Part shown: positions 49,583 to 57,544 of the stretch, one piece after another
How the letters are laid out: each line of letters starts with the position of its first letter
Position numbering within the stretch: the first letter of the stretch is position 1
Assembly: GCF_024519285.1 (NCBI RefSeq)
Contig: NZ_JAMZCY010000005.1
Location: forward strand, 677,259 to 741,258
Direction of reading: 5' to 3'
Origin: Cohnella sp. WQ 127256
GTDB taxonomy: Bacteria > Bacillota > Bacilli > Paenibacillales > Paenibacillaceae
Length of the DNA stretch: 64,000 nt
Made by a program: the position numbers and the translations under genes
The notes under the pieces: generated by a model
Database searches by the model: none
Told to the model about the DNA's origin: nothing
What the model saw: only the letters and a program-made list of their open reading frames with translations

Positions 49583-50473
49583 ATGATCAATTGTGAAGGT
49601 CTCGTCAAGATATACAAAGCCGATGATTTGGAGGTTGTTGCTCTTCAGGGGCTTAATTTGTCCGTCAAGTCCGGGGAAATGATGGCTATTATCGGCAATA
49701 GCGGAAGCGGGAAATCGACTCTCCTAAATATTTTAGGAGGGCTTGATCGCCCGTCCGCGGGCCAAGTTGAAGTTGGACCTTGGAATTTACTTAAGGTGAA
49801 CGACGAGGACTTGGTGAAATACAAGCGGGATACGGTAGGATTTATCTGGCAGAACAATGCGAGAAACCTGCTTCCTTTCTTATCTGCTCTTGAAAATGTC
49901 GAAATGCCGATGATGTTCTCAGGCAAGCTGGATCGCGAGTATGCTAAACAGCTGCTTGAGTGGGTGGGGTTAAAGGATCGCATGCACAACAAGCTTCAGC
50001 AGCTATCAGGCGGTGAACAGCAGCGTGTGGCGATTGCAATCTCCCTTTCTAATCGACCACAGCTTCTGTTAGCCGATGAGCCGACGGGCTCCGTTGATTC
50101 TCGTACTTCTGATGTCATTATGGATATTTTCCGTAGATTCAATCGTGAGCTCGGACTTACGATTGTTATTGTTACGCACGATTTGTCCCTCGCTGGTAAA
50201 GTGGACCGGGTTGTCGCGATCCGTGATGGTCTGACGAGTACAGAATTTATTAAACGAAATCCGAATCTGGATTTATCTTTGCCTTTGTCCGAGGGACAGT
50301 CTGCCGAAGAGATTCATGAAGCGTTTGTCGTTGTAGATCGGGTTGGACGTTTACAAATTCCGAAGGAATATTTGCAGGCATTAACGATTGGCGACAAAGC
50401 AACGATGGAATTTGATGGCGACAAGATCGTTATAACGAAACCGAAATCATTAGAGGGGGATCAATCCGCATGA
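49583..50473 (+). CDS. ABC transporter ATP-binding protein with C-terminal AbrB-like domain
   Basis: A 296-residue MacB/LolD-family ATPase: Walker A GNSGSGKST, Q-loop IWQNNARNLLPFLS, signature LSGGEQQRVAI, Walker B LLLADEPTGSVDS, and a conserved H-loop THDLSLA. After about residue 245 it carries VVDRVGRLQIPKEYLQAL and then GDKATMEFDGDKIVITKP, the pattern of the AbrB/MazE swapped-hairpin fold. Whether that part binds DNA or only dimerises is unknown. The stop overlaps the next start (ATGA). Confidence 0.88.
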   Translation: MINCEGLVKIYKADDLEVVALQGLNLSVKSGEMMAIIGNSGSGKSTLLNILGGLDRPSAGQVEVGPWNLLKVNDEDLVKYKRDTVGFIWQNNARNLLPFLSALENVEMPMMFSGKLDREYAKQLLEWVGLKDRMHNKLQQLSGGEQQRVAIAISLSNRPQLLLADEPTGSVDSRTSDVIMDIFRRFNRELGLTIVIVTHDLSLAGKVDRVVAIRDGLTSTEFIKRNPNLDLSLPLSEGQSAEEIHEAFVVVDRVGRLQIPKEYLQALTIGDKATMEFDGDKIVITKPKSLEGDQSA

Positions 50474-52017
50474 AACAAAGAAGAAACAAAGCCCACAAGT
50501 GGGTTATGACTGGCCTTACTTTATCACTATTAGTTCCTACGTTAGCAGCTTGTAGTTCAAACGAGGGTAAGGATGCCGATAATCGCCGTACGCTCCGCAT
50601 CGGGACGATGTATGGAAGCAAAGCGGATGAAACTTGGTTCCGCCAACAATTTACCGACATGTTTGAATTTACCCATTCGAACATCGATATCGAAGTCGTC
50701 CCTGCGATTGATTACAATGAGATGAATTTTGAAGATCAATCGAAAGAACAGGAGCGAGTTGACCCGATTAAGAAAGTAAAAGAAATTATGTCTGGATCCA
50801 ATCCTGTGGATGTCATGATCATTGATGATACGACTGTATTCAGTCAATTGGTCAACGAGAGCTTATTGAAACAGTTGGATCCTTTGATTAAGGAAGATAA
50901 AATTGATGTTAATGAATTCGTACCTACGGTAATTGAAGGGATTAAGGAACAAGGGAATGGATTTATTTATGGTTTAACTCCGATGTTTCGTTCATCAGCT
51001 CTTTACTACAACAAGAAGCTATTCTCGAAAGCTGGGGTAGAGATTCCAACCGACGGTATGAGCTGGGATCAAGTGTTTACTTTAGCAAAACGAATGAAAT
51101 CGGGTAGCGGTAAGGATGCTGTGTTCGGGTTTTCTTTCAACCAATGGGGAGCTGGAGACAATTTCTGGGACGTGCAAAACTTTGCTGCTCCACTCCAGTT
51201 AAGAATGTTTGACGAGAAAGGCGAGACCATGACGGTGAACACGCCGAAATGGCAATCCATTTGGGAAACGACAACGGGATTATACAAAGATCATGTCACT
51301 CCACATCAAGAGGATATGCAGTATGAGCAACCAGCAGATGGCAAGTATAACCCTTTCCAAGGGCAATTGTTCTTGAATGGAAGAGTCGCGATGACCATTG
51401 GAGATTATAGTCTGATCAACCAAATCCAACAAATGAACGATAACAGTGAGAAGCTAAAAATTGAAAAACTGGATTGGGACGTCGTATCCACGCCTTATCA
51501 TGTTGGCAATGAAGGAGTCGGCGGGAATATGTATTTGAGTCAGCTATCTGCGATCAACGCAACTGCTGCAAATGCCGACGATGCATGGGAGTTTGTTAAA
51601 TTCATGAACGGCAAAGAGTGGGCAAAGCTGAAGTCTCGCAGCACCTACGAATTATCTGCACGCACAGAGTTTGTTAAAGTAAAAGAAGGAATGTCCTACA
51701 ATATTGATGCTTTTACGAAGATGAAACCATCGCCAGCATTAAATTCTTCGCTTAAAGATCAAGCCTTATATCAAGAAAAACCGAACCTGAACATGGTTAA
51801 TGAGCTTGGATCGAGAGCTTATTCCGAAGTCATTCAAGGGAAAAAGTCGGTTAAGGAAGCTCTTGCGCAGTGGGAGACGAAGGGTAACGATCTATTACAG
51901 AAAATTAAGACGAATCCGAAGGGCAATATCGAGGGCATCTTCGACGATGTTGGGATGTCTGAAGAAAAGAGAAGAGTCATGGAAGCGGCTGGTGAATCTG
52001 TAACAATCATCGACTAA
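50470..52017 (+). CDS. Extracellular solute-binding lipoprotein (family 1-like)
   Basis: A 515-residue protein with a lipoprotein signal ending in LAAC (about residue 28) and a periplasmic-binding-protein fold: LRIGTMYGSKADETWF, DVMIIDDTTVFSQLV, LTPMFRSSALYYNKKLFSKAG and WEFVKFMNGKEWAK resemble sugar-type binding proteins. No importer permeases are encoded nearby; instead it is coupled by a 4-base overlap to the second exporter-type ATPase. It may be a sensor or delivery factor for the MacB-like complex; the ligand is unknown. Confidence 0.88.
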   Translation: MKQRRNKAHKWVMTGLTLSLLVPTLAACSSNEGKDADNRRTLRIGTMYGSKADETWFRQQFTDMFEFTHSNIDIEVVPAIDYNEMNFEDQSKEQERVDPIKKVKEIMSGSNPVDVMIIDDTTVFSQLVNESLLKQLDPLIKEDKIDVNEFVPTVIEGIKEQGNGFIYGLTPMFRSSALYYNKKLFSKAGVEIPTDGMSWDQVFTLAKRMKSGSGKDAVFGFSFNQWGAGDNFWDVQNFAAPLQLRMFDEKGETMTVNTPKWQSIWETTTGLYKDHVTPHQEDMQYEQPADGKYNPFQGQLFLNGRVAMTIGDYSLINQIQQMNDNSEKLKIEKLDWDVVSTPYHVGNEGVGGNMYLSQLSAINATAANADDAWEFVKFMNGKEWAKLKSRSTYELSARTEFVKVKEGMSYNIDAFTKMKPSPALNSSLKDQALYQEKPNLNMVNELGSRAYSEVIQGKKSVKEALAQWETKGNDLLQKIKTNPKGNIEGIFDDVGMSEEKRRVMEAAGESVTIID

Positions 52018-52040
52018 CACTTCAAATATCGAAGCGAAAG

Positions 52041-52083
52041 TAACGGCTTGCCCAGTAGTTTAGGGTAGGTCGTTATTTTTTTC
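52041..52083 (+). terminator. Terminator of the five-gene ABC operon
   Basis: TAACGGCTTGCCC pairs with GGGTAGGTCGTTA (G-U pairs included) and is followed by TTTTTTT. Confidence 0.88.
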
Positions 52084-52162
52084 ATAATTATGGGGGAATG
52101 AGATTCGAAATGGTCTTAGCCGCGCATGCTATGAGCATCTAAATAAAATTGGAGGGAACATT

Positions 52163-52327
52163 ATGAAATGGATATATTGGTCAAGGCTATATGACAGCAA
52201 GTTCCAAGCAGGATGCCTGCTCCAACGCATGGAGCATGATAGCTGGGTGTTCGGAGTCGATGTACCACAGGAAATCGAGGTGTTCCGCTCAAGAAAGGGG
52301 AAGTATGGCGTACGTTTTTTACCTTGA
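52163..52327 (+). CDS. Small protein of 54 residues, function unknown
   Basis: A short frame with a strong site (TTGGAGGGAAC) seven bases before the ATG. The product begins MKWIYWSRLYDSKFQAG and ends GKYGVRFLP, with a mix of aromatic and charged residues and no membrane segment. I do not recognise the family. It lies between the ABC-operon terminator and the yycC-like gene. Confidence 0.6.
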   Translation: MKWIYWSRLYDSKFQAGCLLQRMEHDSWVFGVDVPQEIEVFRSRKGKYGVRFLP

Positions 52328-52346
52328 CAACAGTATTGGCAACAAG

Positions 52347-52386
52347 CCTAATCCTGTGCTAAGCTTGGTGTTAGCACATACAGGAT
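52347..52386. repeat. Inverted repeat upstream of the yycC-like gene
   Basis: ATCCTGTGCTAA and TTAGCACATACAGGAT pair with a four-base bulge. It has no T-run and ends just before the ribosome binding site of the next gene. Confidence 0.5.
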
Positions 52387-52398
52387 GGGGGAAAGAAC

Positions 52399-52581
52399 TT
52401 GCGTAGAATGCCACTATCAGCAGACACTGCTGTTAAGCTAGCGGAATATATGAAAGTGCCACTTGAGCATTTGATGCATATGCCACAGCACATCTTGCTA
52501 CAGAAGTTAGGGGAGATGGCGAAGACCCAAACGACGGAACAAGAGAAGAACTTGGAAACAGAAGAAAAGAAAAGTGAATAA
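52399..52581 (+). CDS. YycC-like small protein
   Basis: A 60-residue product, RRMPLSADTAVKLAEYMKVP followed by LEHLMHMPQHILLQK and a Glu/Lys tail. The PLSxxTAxKLAE...LEHLMHMPQHIL pattern matches the YycC family of Bacilli, for which no function is known. Translation starts at a TTG after GGGGGAAAG. The tRNA promoter begins right after its stop. Confidence 0.75.
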   Translation: MRRMPLSADTAVKLAEYMKVPLEHLMHMPQHILLQKLGEMAKTQTTEQEKNLETEEKKSE

Positions 52582-52585
52582 GTTG

Positions 52586-52615
52586 TTGACACGGGATAGT
52601 TCAATGTAGTATATT
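52586..52615 (+). promoter_or_regulatory. Promoter of the tRNA cluster
   Basis: -35 TTGACA (52586-52591), 18-base spacer, -10 TATATT (52610-52615), about 40 bases before the first tRNA. Confidence 0.8.
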
Positions 52616-52654
52616 ATTACTTGTCGCCAATAAGAGCGGCATTGCAAAAAGTGA

Positions 52655-52731
<77 letters not shown>

Positions 52732-52754
52732 ACCTTTTCTCTGGACCGAGACGG

Positions 52755-52831
52755 GGGCCTTTAGCTCAGTTGGTTAGAGCGGTCGGCTCATAACCGATTG
52801 GTCGGGGGTTCGAGTCCCTCAAGGCCCACCA
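52755..52831 (+). tRNA. tRNA with CAU anticodon, probably tRNA-Ile2
   Basis: A 77-base cloverleaf with encoded CCA, acceptor GGGCCTT/AAGGCCC and anticodon loop CTCATAA. The body (TTTAGCTCAGTTGGTTAGAG) resembles Bacillus tRNA-Ile(CAU), read as AUA after lysidine modification, more than elongator tRNA-Met, but elongator Met cannot be excluded. Confidence 0.9.
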
Positions 52832-52901
52832 AGATTTTTTAAGGAAAGATTCATGCAATACATACCCTATTGAACGTGTTCATAGTAACATCGTTCCTCA
52901 T

Positions 52902-52990
52902 GCCGGGGTGGCGGAATTGGCAGACGCACAGGACTTAAAATCCTGCGGTAGGTGACTACCGTACCGGTTCGACCCCGGTCCTCGGCACCA
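52902..52990 (+). tRNA. tRNA-Leu (UAA)
   Basis: An 89-base class II tRNA with a long variable arm, anticodon loop CTTAAAA giving UAA, and encoded CCA. Confidence 0.95.
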
Positions 52991-53005
52991 CATAAGAAAT
53001 TAATC

Positions 53006-53057
53006 ACCACCCTTTCAATGCTTGGTTAAACAAGCCGTGAAAGGGTGGTTTCTCTTT
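53006..53057 (+). terminator. Terminator of the tRNA cluster
   Basis: A perfect 12-bp outer stem ACCACCCTTTCA/TGAAAGGGTGGT with an inner GCTTG/CAAGC hairpin, followed by TTCTCTTT. Confidence 0.88.
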
Positions 53058-53086
53058 GTATGATAAAGAATAGAGGTGGTCTTCGA

Positions 53087-53785
53087 ATGAGGACAAGCTT
53101 GTTCGCAGAGATAAAAAATGATTGGGGCTCACTGTTGAAGGGGGAGCACGAGAAACCGTATTTTGGAGAGCTCCTTGCTCGTGTAGAAGAGCAGTATAAG
53201 GAGCTAACCGTATACCCTCCTCCAATAGATGTCTACCGCGCGCTGGAGTTGACACCGTATGAAAAGGTTAAGGTTGTGATTATTGGACAGGATCCTTATC
53301 ACGGACCTACCCAAGCCCATGGGCTGAGCTTCTCTGTGCGGCCTGGTGTTAAAGTGCCTCCGTCGCTTCGGAATATTTACAAGGAGCTGCAGGATGATCT
53401 AGGTTGTCCAATACCAGGTCACGGTTTCCTTGAGCATTGGTCAAAGCAAGGGGTGCTACTACTGAATAGCGTTCTAACGGTCGTAGAGAGCAAGCCAAAC
53501 TCGCATCGTAAGATAGGGTGGGAGAGGTTTACGGATAAGGTTATAAGTCTCCTTAACGAGAGAGAGACGCCAGTCGCTTTCGTGCTATGGGGTAAGCATG
53601 CGCAGGACAAAGGGAAATATATCGACCAGTCTAAGCATTTTGTGCTCAACTCGGTTCATCCTAGCCCTTTGTCCGCGTATGGAGGTTTCTGGGGAAGTAA
53701 ACCATTCTCACAATGCAATACATTCCTAAGGGAAAATCACCAAGAAGAAATCGATTGGCGTATCCCGGAATTAGCGATCGAATGA
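53087..53785 (+). CDS. ung: Uracil-DNA glycosylase (family 1)
   Basis: Removes uracil from DNA, starting base-excision repair. The 232-residue product has the catalytic GQDPYHG (about 67-73), the substrate-contact LLLNSVLTV and the HPSPLSA loop. I start at the ATG at 53087, seven bases after GAGGTGG; the upstream extension lies within the tRNA terminator. Its last 15 bases overlap the convergent SLH-like gene. Confidence 0.95.
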   Translation: MRTSLFAEIKNDWGSLLKGEHEKPYFGELLARVEEQYKELTVYPPPIDVYRALELTPYEKVKVVIIGQDPYHGPTQAHGLSFSVRPGVKVPPSLRNIYKELQDDLGCPIPGHGFLEHWSKQGVLLLNSVLTVVESKPNSHRKIGWERFTDKVISLLNERETPVAFVLWGKHAQDKGKYIDQSKHFVLNSVHPSPLSAYGGFWGSKPFSQCNTFLRENHQEEIDWRIPELAIE

Positions 53786-54649
53786 TGAAGAGCTCTTACC
53801 TTCTAATACGGCTTTGTAGGTAGAGGGAATATAGGTGACTGCTTTTACTTGGCTGATCACTTGAATGTAATTTAGATTTGGATCCGGAAGCAAAACCTTG
53901 TATTGGATATGAGCTTCACCTTTAGTGAACTGAATGCCAGTGATTTCAATACCATAGCCAGGATGGGGAACTGTCGCGGAAACTGTCACTTTAGTAACGG
54001 CGTCCGATTCTTTATCTAAGATAAGATCCACATCTTTCAGAAGTTGAGATTCCGGGATCGGAGAAGATTTCTTGCTCGCAATGAACTTAACGGTTCTGTT
54101 AATCATTGTTGTTGCTTCTTTTTGGGTAACCTTGCTCTTAGGGTTAATCCTTTGCTGGCTATCTGTCGTAATAATCTTGGCGATTAGAAGCTTCTGAATG
54201 CTATCCATGTATCCGTCAGAAACTTTGTTGGCATCGGAAACAACTTGAAATATTTCGATCCAAGCATAATCACCCGTATGGCTTAATGCTCCGAATAACC
54301 ATTTGGCGAATTGCTCTCGTGTAACTTTGGAAGAAGGGTTGATGTCTTTCGAGAGCTCTAGCCCGTTAAATTGAGCAATGATAAAATCATTAGCGTACGA
54401 AGCATTATCGTTAACCTTTGTATAATAGTCACTGGCCTTAGGGGCTTTAAAGAAGCGAATGTTATCAATGTTCAAATTCAAGCCCTTTACGATCATGGTT
54501 ACAGCTGTAGCAACATCTATACTGCTTTTGTAATCATCGTGCTTGCTATCATTTTTAGCTTTATGAGCGTACACAGAACCGCTGATTGCCATACTGAATA
54601 TCGTAATAAATAACAGAAGCATAAGTGGCTTTTTGAATAAATTCCTCAT
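53771..54649 (-). CDS. Secreted protein with S-layer-homology-like segments
   Basis: A 292-residue product with a signal peptide (hydrophobic to about residue 20, then [10 protein letters not shown]). Two segments read like degenerate SLH motifs: about 75-115 with [17 protein letters not shown] and about 155-190 with [18 protein letters not shown]-terminal domain (about 200-292) includes [17 protein letters not shown], resembling protease-inhibitor-like PrcB ends, but I am unsure. ATG 54649 has GGAGGAA upstream. Likely wall-associated; it converges with ung. Confidence 0.7.
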   Translation of the reverse strand: MRNLFKKPLMLLLFITIFSMAISGSVYAHKAKNDSKHDDYKSSIDVATAVTMIVKGLNLNIDNIRFFKAPKASDYYTKVNDNASYANDFIIAQFNGLELSKDINPSSKVTREQFAKWLFGALSHTGDYAWIEIFQVVSDANKVSDGYMDSIQKLLIAKIITTDSQQRINPKSKVTQKEATTMINRTVKFIASKKSSPIPESQLLKDVDLILDKESDAVTKVTVSATVPHPGYGIEITGIQFTKGEAHIQYKVLLPDPNLNYIQVISQVKAVTYIPSTYKAVLEGKSSSSFDR

Positions 54650-54741
54650 TATAATTCCTCCATTAATTTTCATCTTTTCCCAATTGGTACCCCTTAGACG
54701 TTAAGGATTAAGATAATGTTGCGAAGATTAGTATATGTATT

Positions 54742-54783
54742 CAAAACAAAATCCCCACCAAGCTCACTAGTGCTTAGTAGGGA
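54742..54783 (-). terminator. Terminator of the GGR-repeat gene
   Basis: On the minus strand CCCTACTAAGC pairs with GCTTGGTGGGG (G-U pairs) around ACTAGTGA, followed by ATTTTGTTTTG. Confidence 0.75.
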
Positions 54784-54846
54784 AGGGGTAATTATCTCTG
54801 TTCGAACTTAAAAAAATTAGCACTAGCATGCTTGTTCAAAATCTAA

Positions 54847-55155
54847 TTAACGTCCACCGGACCGACCACCTGATTGACCGCCAGTACGACCACCAGTACG
54901 ACCGCCAGAGCGACCGCCAGTACGACCGCCAGTGCGACCGCCAGTACGACCACCAGATTGACCGCCAGAGCGACCGCCAGTACGACCGCCAGAGCGACCA
55001 CCAGTACGACCGCCAGTACGACCGCCAGTGCGACCACCAGAACGACCACCAGAACGACCGCCAGTACGACCGCCAGTACGACCGCCAGAGCGACCACCAG
55101 ATCGACCGCCAGAGCGTCCACCTGGACCGCCGAGAGCATTTAATTCGATACTCAT
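54847..55155 (-). CDS. Glycine-arginine repeat (GGR[S/T]) protein
   Basis: A 102-residue product: MSIELNALGGP followed by 23 tandem GG-[R or Q]-[S or T] units up to the stop, so about half glycine and a fifth arginine, with no acidic residue after position 4 and no cysteine. The coding case rests on an ideal site (AGGAGGTGG, eight bases before the ATG), a non-repetitive leader, an exact stop after GGR and a following terminator; the underlying 12-bp DNA repeat also opens other frames without such signals. It resembles eukaryotic RGG-box nucleic-acid-binding tails; spore-coat, wall-binding or peptide-precursor roles are equally open. The family is not known to me. Confidence 0.75.
   Translation of the reverse strand: MSIELNALGGPGGRSGGRSGGRSGGRTGGRTGGRSGGRSGGRTGGRTGGRTGGRSGGRTGGRSGGQSGGRTGGRTGGRTGGRSGGRTGGRTGGQSGGRSGGR
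54855..55130. repeat. Degenerate 12-bp minisatellite inside the GGR-repeat gene
   Basis: Units of the type CCAGTACGACCG / CCAGAGCGACCA repeat about 23 times. Differences between units are mostly synonymous for Gly and Arg or exchange Ser and Thr, which argues for selection on the protein. Confidence 0.9.
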
Positions 55156-55270
55156 TATTAATTCCACCTCCTATTTGTAAGGATGGCTTAGTGTATGAGA
55201 TATCGAAGAGGATCGAAATGGACAAGTATAGGGTACACTCTAAAAGGGGCTTAGAACAGTATGAAATCGT

Positions 55271-55483
55271 TTATTCAAACAAATCATCCATCAGCTTTTT
55301 GATTTCTCTTTTCCTTATTGTCGTTTCTGAAGGATCCAGTCGAATCTCTCCATTATCAAATAGGATTGAATCTCCGACTTTAGCATCGTGAGGTATTGAC
55401 TCCCTAGGGAAATCTCTTGTCTCTCCATCAATTTCGATAACGACTATATCATCTTCAAACCGATCAATCACACCGTTTTTCAT
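55271..55483 (-). CDS. DUF3006-family small protein
   Basis: A 70-residue, probably beta-rich protein: VIDRFEDDIVVIEIDGETRD, then a KVGDSILFDNGEI segment and a basic C-terminal helix. The pattern fits DUF3006, which is commonly encoded next to ComEC-like metallo-beta-lactamase proteins, as here; the start overlaps the stop of that gene by one base. Function unknown. Confidence 0.8.
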   Translation of the reverse strand: MKNGVIDRFEDDIVVIEIDGETRDFPRESIPHDAKVGDSILFDNGEIRLDPSETTIRKREIKKLMDDLFE

Positions 55484-56538
55484 TATTTCACCTTTAGAAA
55501 TGAGATTTTTGTGCCGTCGCTAACAGCAGTAACGGTTCCGTTCAGATCCGTTCTATAGGTCGTTACTTTAGCTGTTTTTAACCGATTGAGTATCGTTGCA
55601 GCCGGATGACCATAGCTGTTATTTTTGCCTACGCTGATAATAGCATATTTGGGTGCTACGGCTTTAAGGAATGCGGCACTTGTTGATGAAACCGAACCGT
55701 GGTGCCCCGCCTTTAAGACATCTGCCTTCAATGTCTCCTTCGCTGCGATCATGTCGTTCTCCGCCTTCTTCTCGGCATCACCTGTGAAGAGGAAGGAGTT
55801 AGATCCATAGGCAAGATGAAGTACGGCGCTCCAGTCATTTAAGTCGTCTCCATAGCTTTTGGTTGGTCCAACGAATTTAGCGGTCACTCCCTTCAAGGGA
55901 AGTGTAACTCCGGCTTTAGCTTCTTTGATCGTTAACCCTTCTTTTTTCACAGCTAGCAGAAAATCCTTGAACGTGTCGGTAGTGTGGGATACTTTAGGAG
56001 CGTATACGGCTTTAACTTTAAATTTCTCGAGAACGGTATCAAGTCCTCCAACGTGATCGGCATCTGGATGAGTCGAGATCAGAATTTCGATATCGTCAAC
56101 GCCTAATTGTTTAAGGTAATTCACAACGATATCACCTGCATCATTTTTGCCTGCATCGATTAGAATATCGTCTCCAGCTGCCGTCTTGATATAAGTGGCA
56201 TCTCCTTGCCCGACGTTAAGGAAGTAGACTGAGAGCTTTCCTTTGGCTGGAGCTTTGATTTTATCAGCTTTTAAACTAGAGGTGTCCTTGGCGCTGCTTG
56301 AAGTTGAGCTGCTAGAAGAATCTTTGGGTGCCACTTCAGGTGATGCCTTGGGTGTTGTCGTTGTTGTACTGCTGCCATTGTGATAGTGATATTCCCCATC
56401 TTTGAGTCCCCATTTCGCACAGTTTGTGCGACAAGTATGACCGCCATTAGCATCAGTTCGTCCTGGATGGGCCATGGATACGTTTGTACTCATTAAAATC
56501 ATTGAAAATGTAATAAGAGTAAGTCCTATTTTGCGCAT
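55483..56538 (-). CDS. Secreted YHYH-domain / ComEC-like metallo-beta-lactamase-fold hydrolase
   Basis: A 351-residue protein with a signal peptide (cut near VSMAHPGR), a YHYH-type segment (AHPGRTDANGGHTC to GEYHYHNG, residues about 23-57), a Ser/Thr linker (about 58-95) and a ComEC/Rec2-type hydrolase domain: FLNVGQGDATYI, STHPDADHVGGLD, FLFTGDAE and AGHHGSVSSTS carry the metal ligands. Probably a secreted nuclease or phosphodiesterase. ATG 56538 follows AGAGGAGA; the longer frame lacks support. Confidence 0.85.
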   Translation of the reverse strand: MRKIGLTLITFSMILMSTNVSMAHPGRTDANGGHTCRTNCAKWGLKDGEYHYHNGSSTTTTTPKASPEVAPKDSSSSSTSSSAKDTSSLKADKIKAPAKGKLSVYFLNVGQGDATYIKTAAGDDILIDAGKNDAGDIVVNYLKQLGVDDIEILISTHPDADHVGGLDTVLEKFKVKAVYAPKVSHTTDTFKDFLLAVKKEGLTIKEAKAGVTLPLKGVTAKFVGPTKSYGDDLNDWSAVLHLAYGSNSFLFTGDAEKKAENDMIAAKETLKADVLKAGHHGSVSSTSAAFLKAVAPKYAIISVGKNNSYGHPAATILNRLKTAKVTTYRTDLNGTVTAVSDGTKISFLKVK

Positions 56539-56642
56539 GGGAGTGCTTCTCCTCTGTGAAGTAATCATTTAAGTTTACATGGATTAGTAGAAAACTCCAA
56601 GGAAATAAATGTTACGGGTTTTTAGTTTTTGGATGTGACGGA

Positions 56643-56846
56643 CTAGCTTTTGTCCACGTTTGGCTCTTTCATAAACCAGGAGATATGAGTGCATCGTTTA
56701 CAAACTAAGATCGTTGCATTTTTGTTCGCCCAATCCAAGCCGAAAAAGGACAACCCCGTTGTATTGAGCTGTCTGTAATCCTTATCAAATGTGTCATTTT
56801 GGCAACAAGGGCAGACGATTGAGGCACCACCAGCAATATATTTCAT
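56643..56846 (-). CDS. Small zinc-ribbon protein (predicted nucleic-acid binding)
   Basis: A 67-residue product with two CxxC knuckles, VCPCCQN (about 11-17) and VCKRCTHISWF (about 48-58), around LSFFGLDWANKNATIL. It matches the small Zn-ribbon proteins predicted to bind nucleic acid. AAGGAGG precedes the ATG by eight bases. Confidence 0.78.
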   Translation of the reverse strand: MKYIAGGASIVCPCCQNDTFDKDYRQLNTTGLSFFGLDWANKNATILVCKRCTHISWFMKEPNVDKS

Positions 56847-56913
56847 GAATGTACCCTCCTTAATAGGAATTTAGTTAGGGAGATTGTTCAGGAGAGAAGC
56901 AGCTAACCGTGTC

Positions 56914-57162
56914 TCATCTGTAACGGCCTGATGTAGAACCGCCTTCGTTTCGAATGATAAGGTAAATAATTAAACCTATAACGGGGAAGAAGAGGAGAGC
57001 TACAAGAATAAGAAGTGCAAATTCTGTGCTATACCCTTTACGTGAAGCATCTCGATAAGCCCATACGCATATAGCGATGTGAACGACGAATAGTACAATT
57101 GCGATGATCACAAAAAAAATAAGAATTAGTCCGAAGCTTTCAGGTAAGAAATCAGGCATCAT
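56914..57162 (-). CDS. Small membrane protein (PLDc_N-like)
   Basis: An 82-residue protein with two hydrophobic segments (about 9-36 and 48-70) separated by YRDASRKGYSTEF, ending in a polar Gly/Ser/Arg tail. The arrangement resembles the phospholipase-D N-terminal-like or superinfection-immunity-type small membrane proteins. AAAAGGAGG precedes two tandem ATG codons. Confidence 0.7.
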   Translation of the reverse strand: MMPDFLPESFGLILIFFVIIAIVLFVVHIAICVWAYRDASRKGYSTEFALLILVALLFFPVIGLIIYLIIRNEGGSTSGRYR

Positions 57163-57319
57163 GGTAAAAACCTCCTTTTCATCATTTTAGCACAGGGAGT
57201 GAGGGTGGGGAGGAGGTAGGAGAGAATATGCCAAGCTTGCTTTCTCGTGAAAAAGTTGATAGTTTCTTATTTTAGATATAATGATACTAAAGTGTTAGTG
57301 GTAGGAGGGGGGGAAGCTT

Positions 57320-57544
57320 ATGGTTGATGAAAACAAACATGTAGATGGGAAGCATTGTCCCTTATGCGGCTCACATAATCAATGTAGCGTTGAGAGCGGC
57401 GATTGCTGGTGCTTTCATAAGAAGGTGCCGCTTGAGCTAAGGGATCGAATTCCTAAAGAGCTACGAGGAAAGGTTTGTTTATGTCGTAAATGCGTTGAAC
57501 AATTTAATGCACAACAGAGCTGCTGCGATACTGAGTCGGTGTAG
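57320..57544 (+). CDS. Cysteine-rich CWC-family small protein
   Basis: A 74-residue product with HCPLCGSHNQCSVESGDCWC and later VCLCRKCVEQF, the pattern of the cysteine-rich CWC family, likely metal-binding. GGAGGGGGGG precedes the ATG. Its 3' end overlaps the convergent AraC-family gene by 41 bases. Confidence 0.8.
   Translation: MVDENKHVDGKHCPLCGSHNQCSVESGDCWCFHKKVPLELRDRIPKELRGKVCLCRKCVEQFNAQQSCCDTESV

Noticed and set aside
54828..55391. Plus-strand Asp-Arg-Gln repeat frames and a minus-strand Trp/Arg-rich frame over the GGR gene
   Set aside because: Only the minus-strand Gly-Arg frame has a fitting ribosome binding site, a unique leader and a matching terminator.
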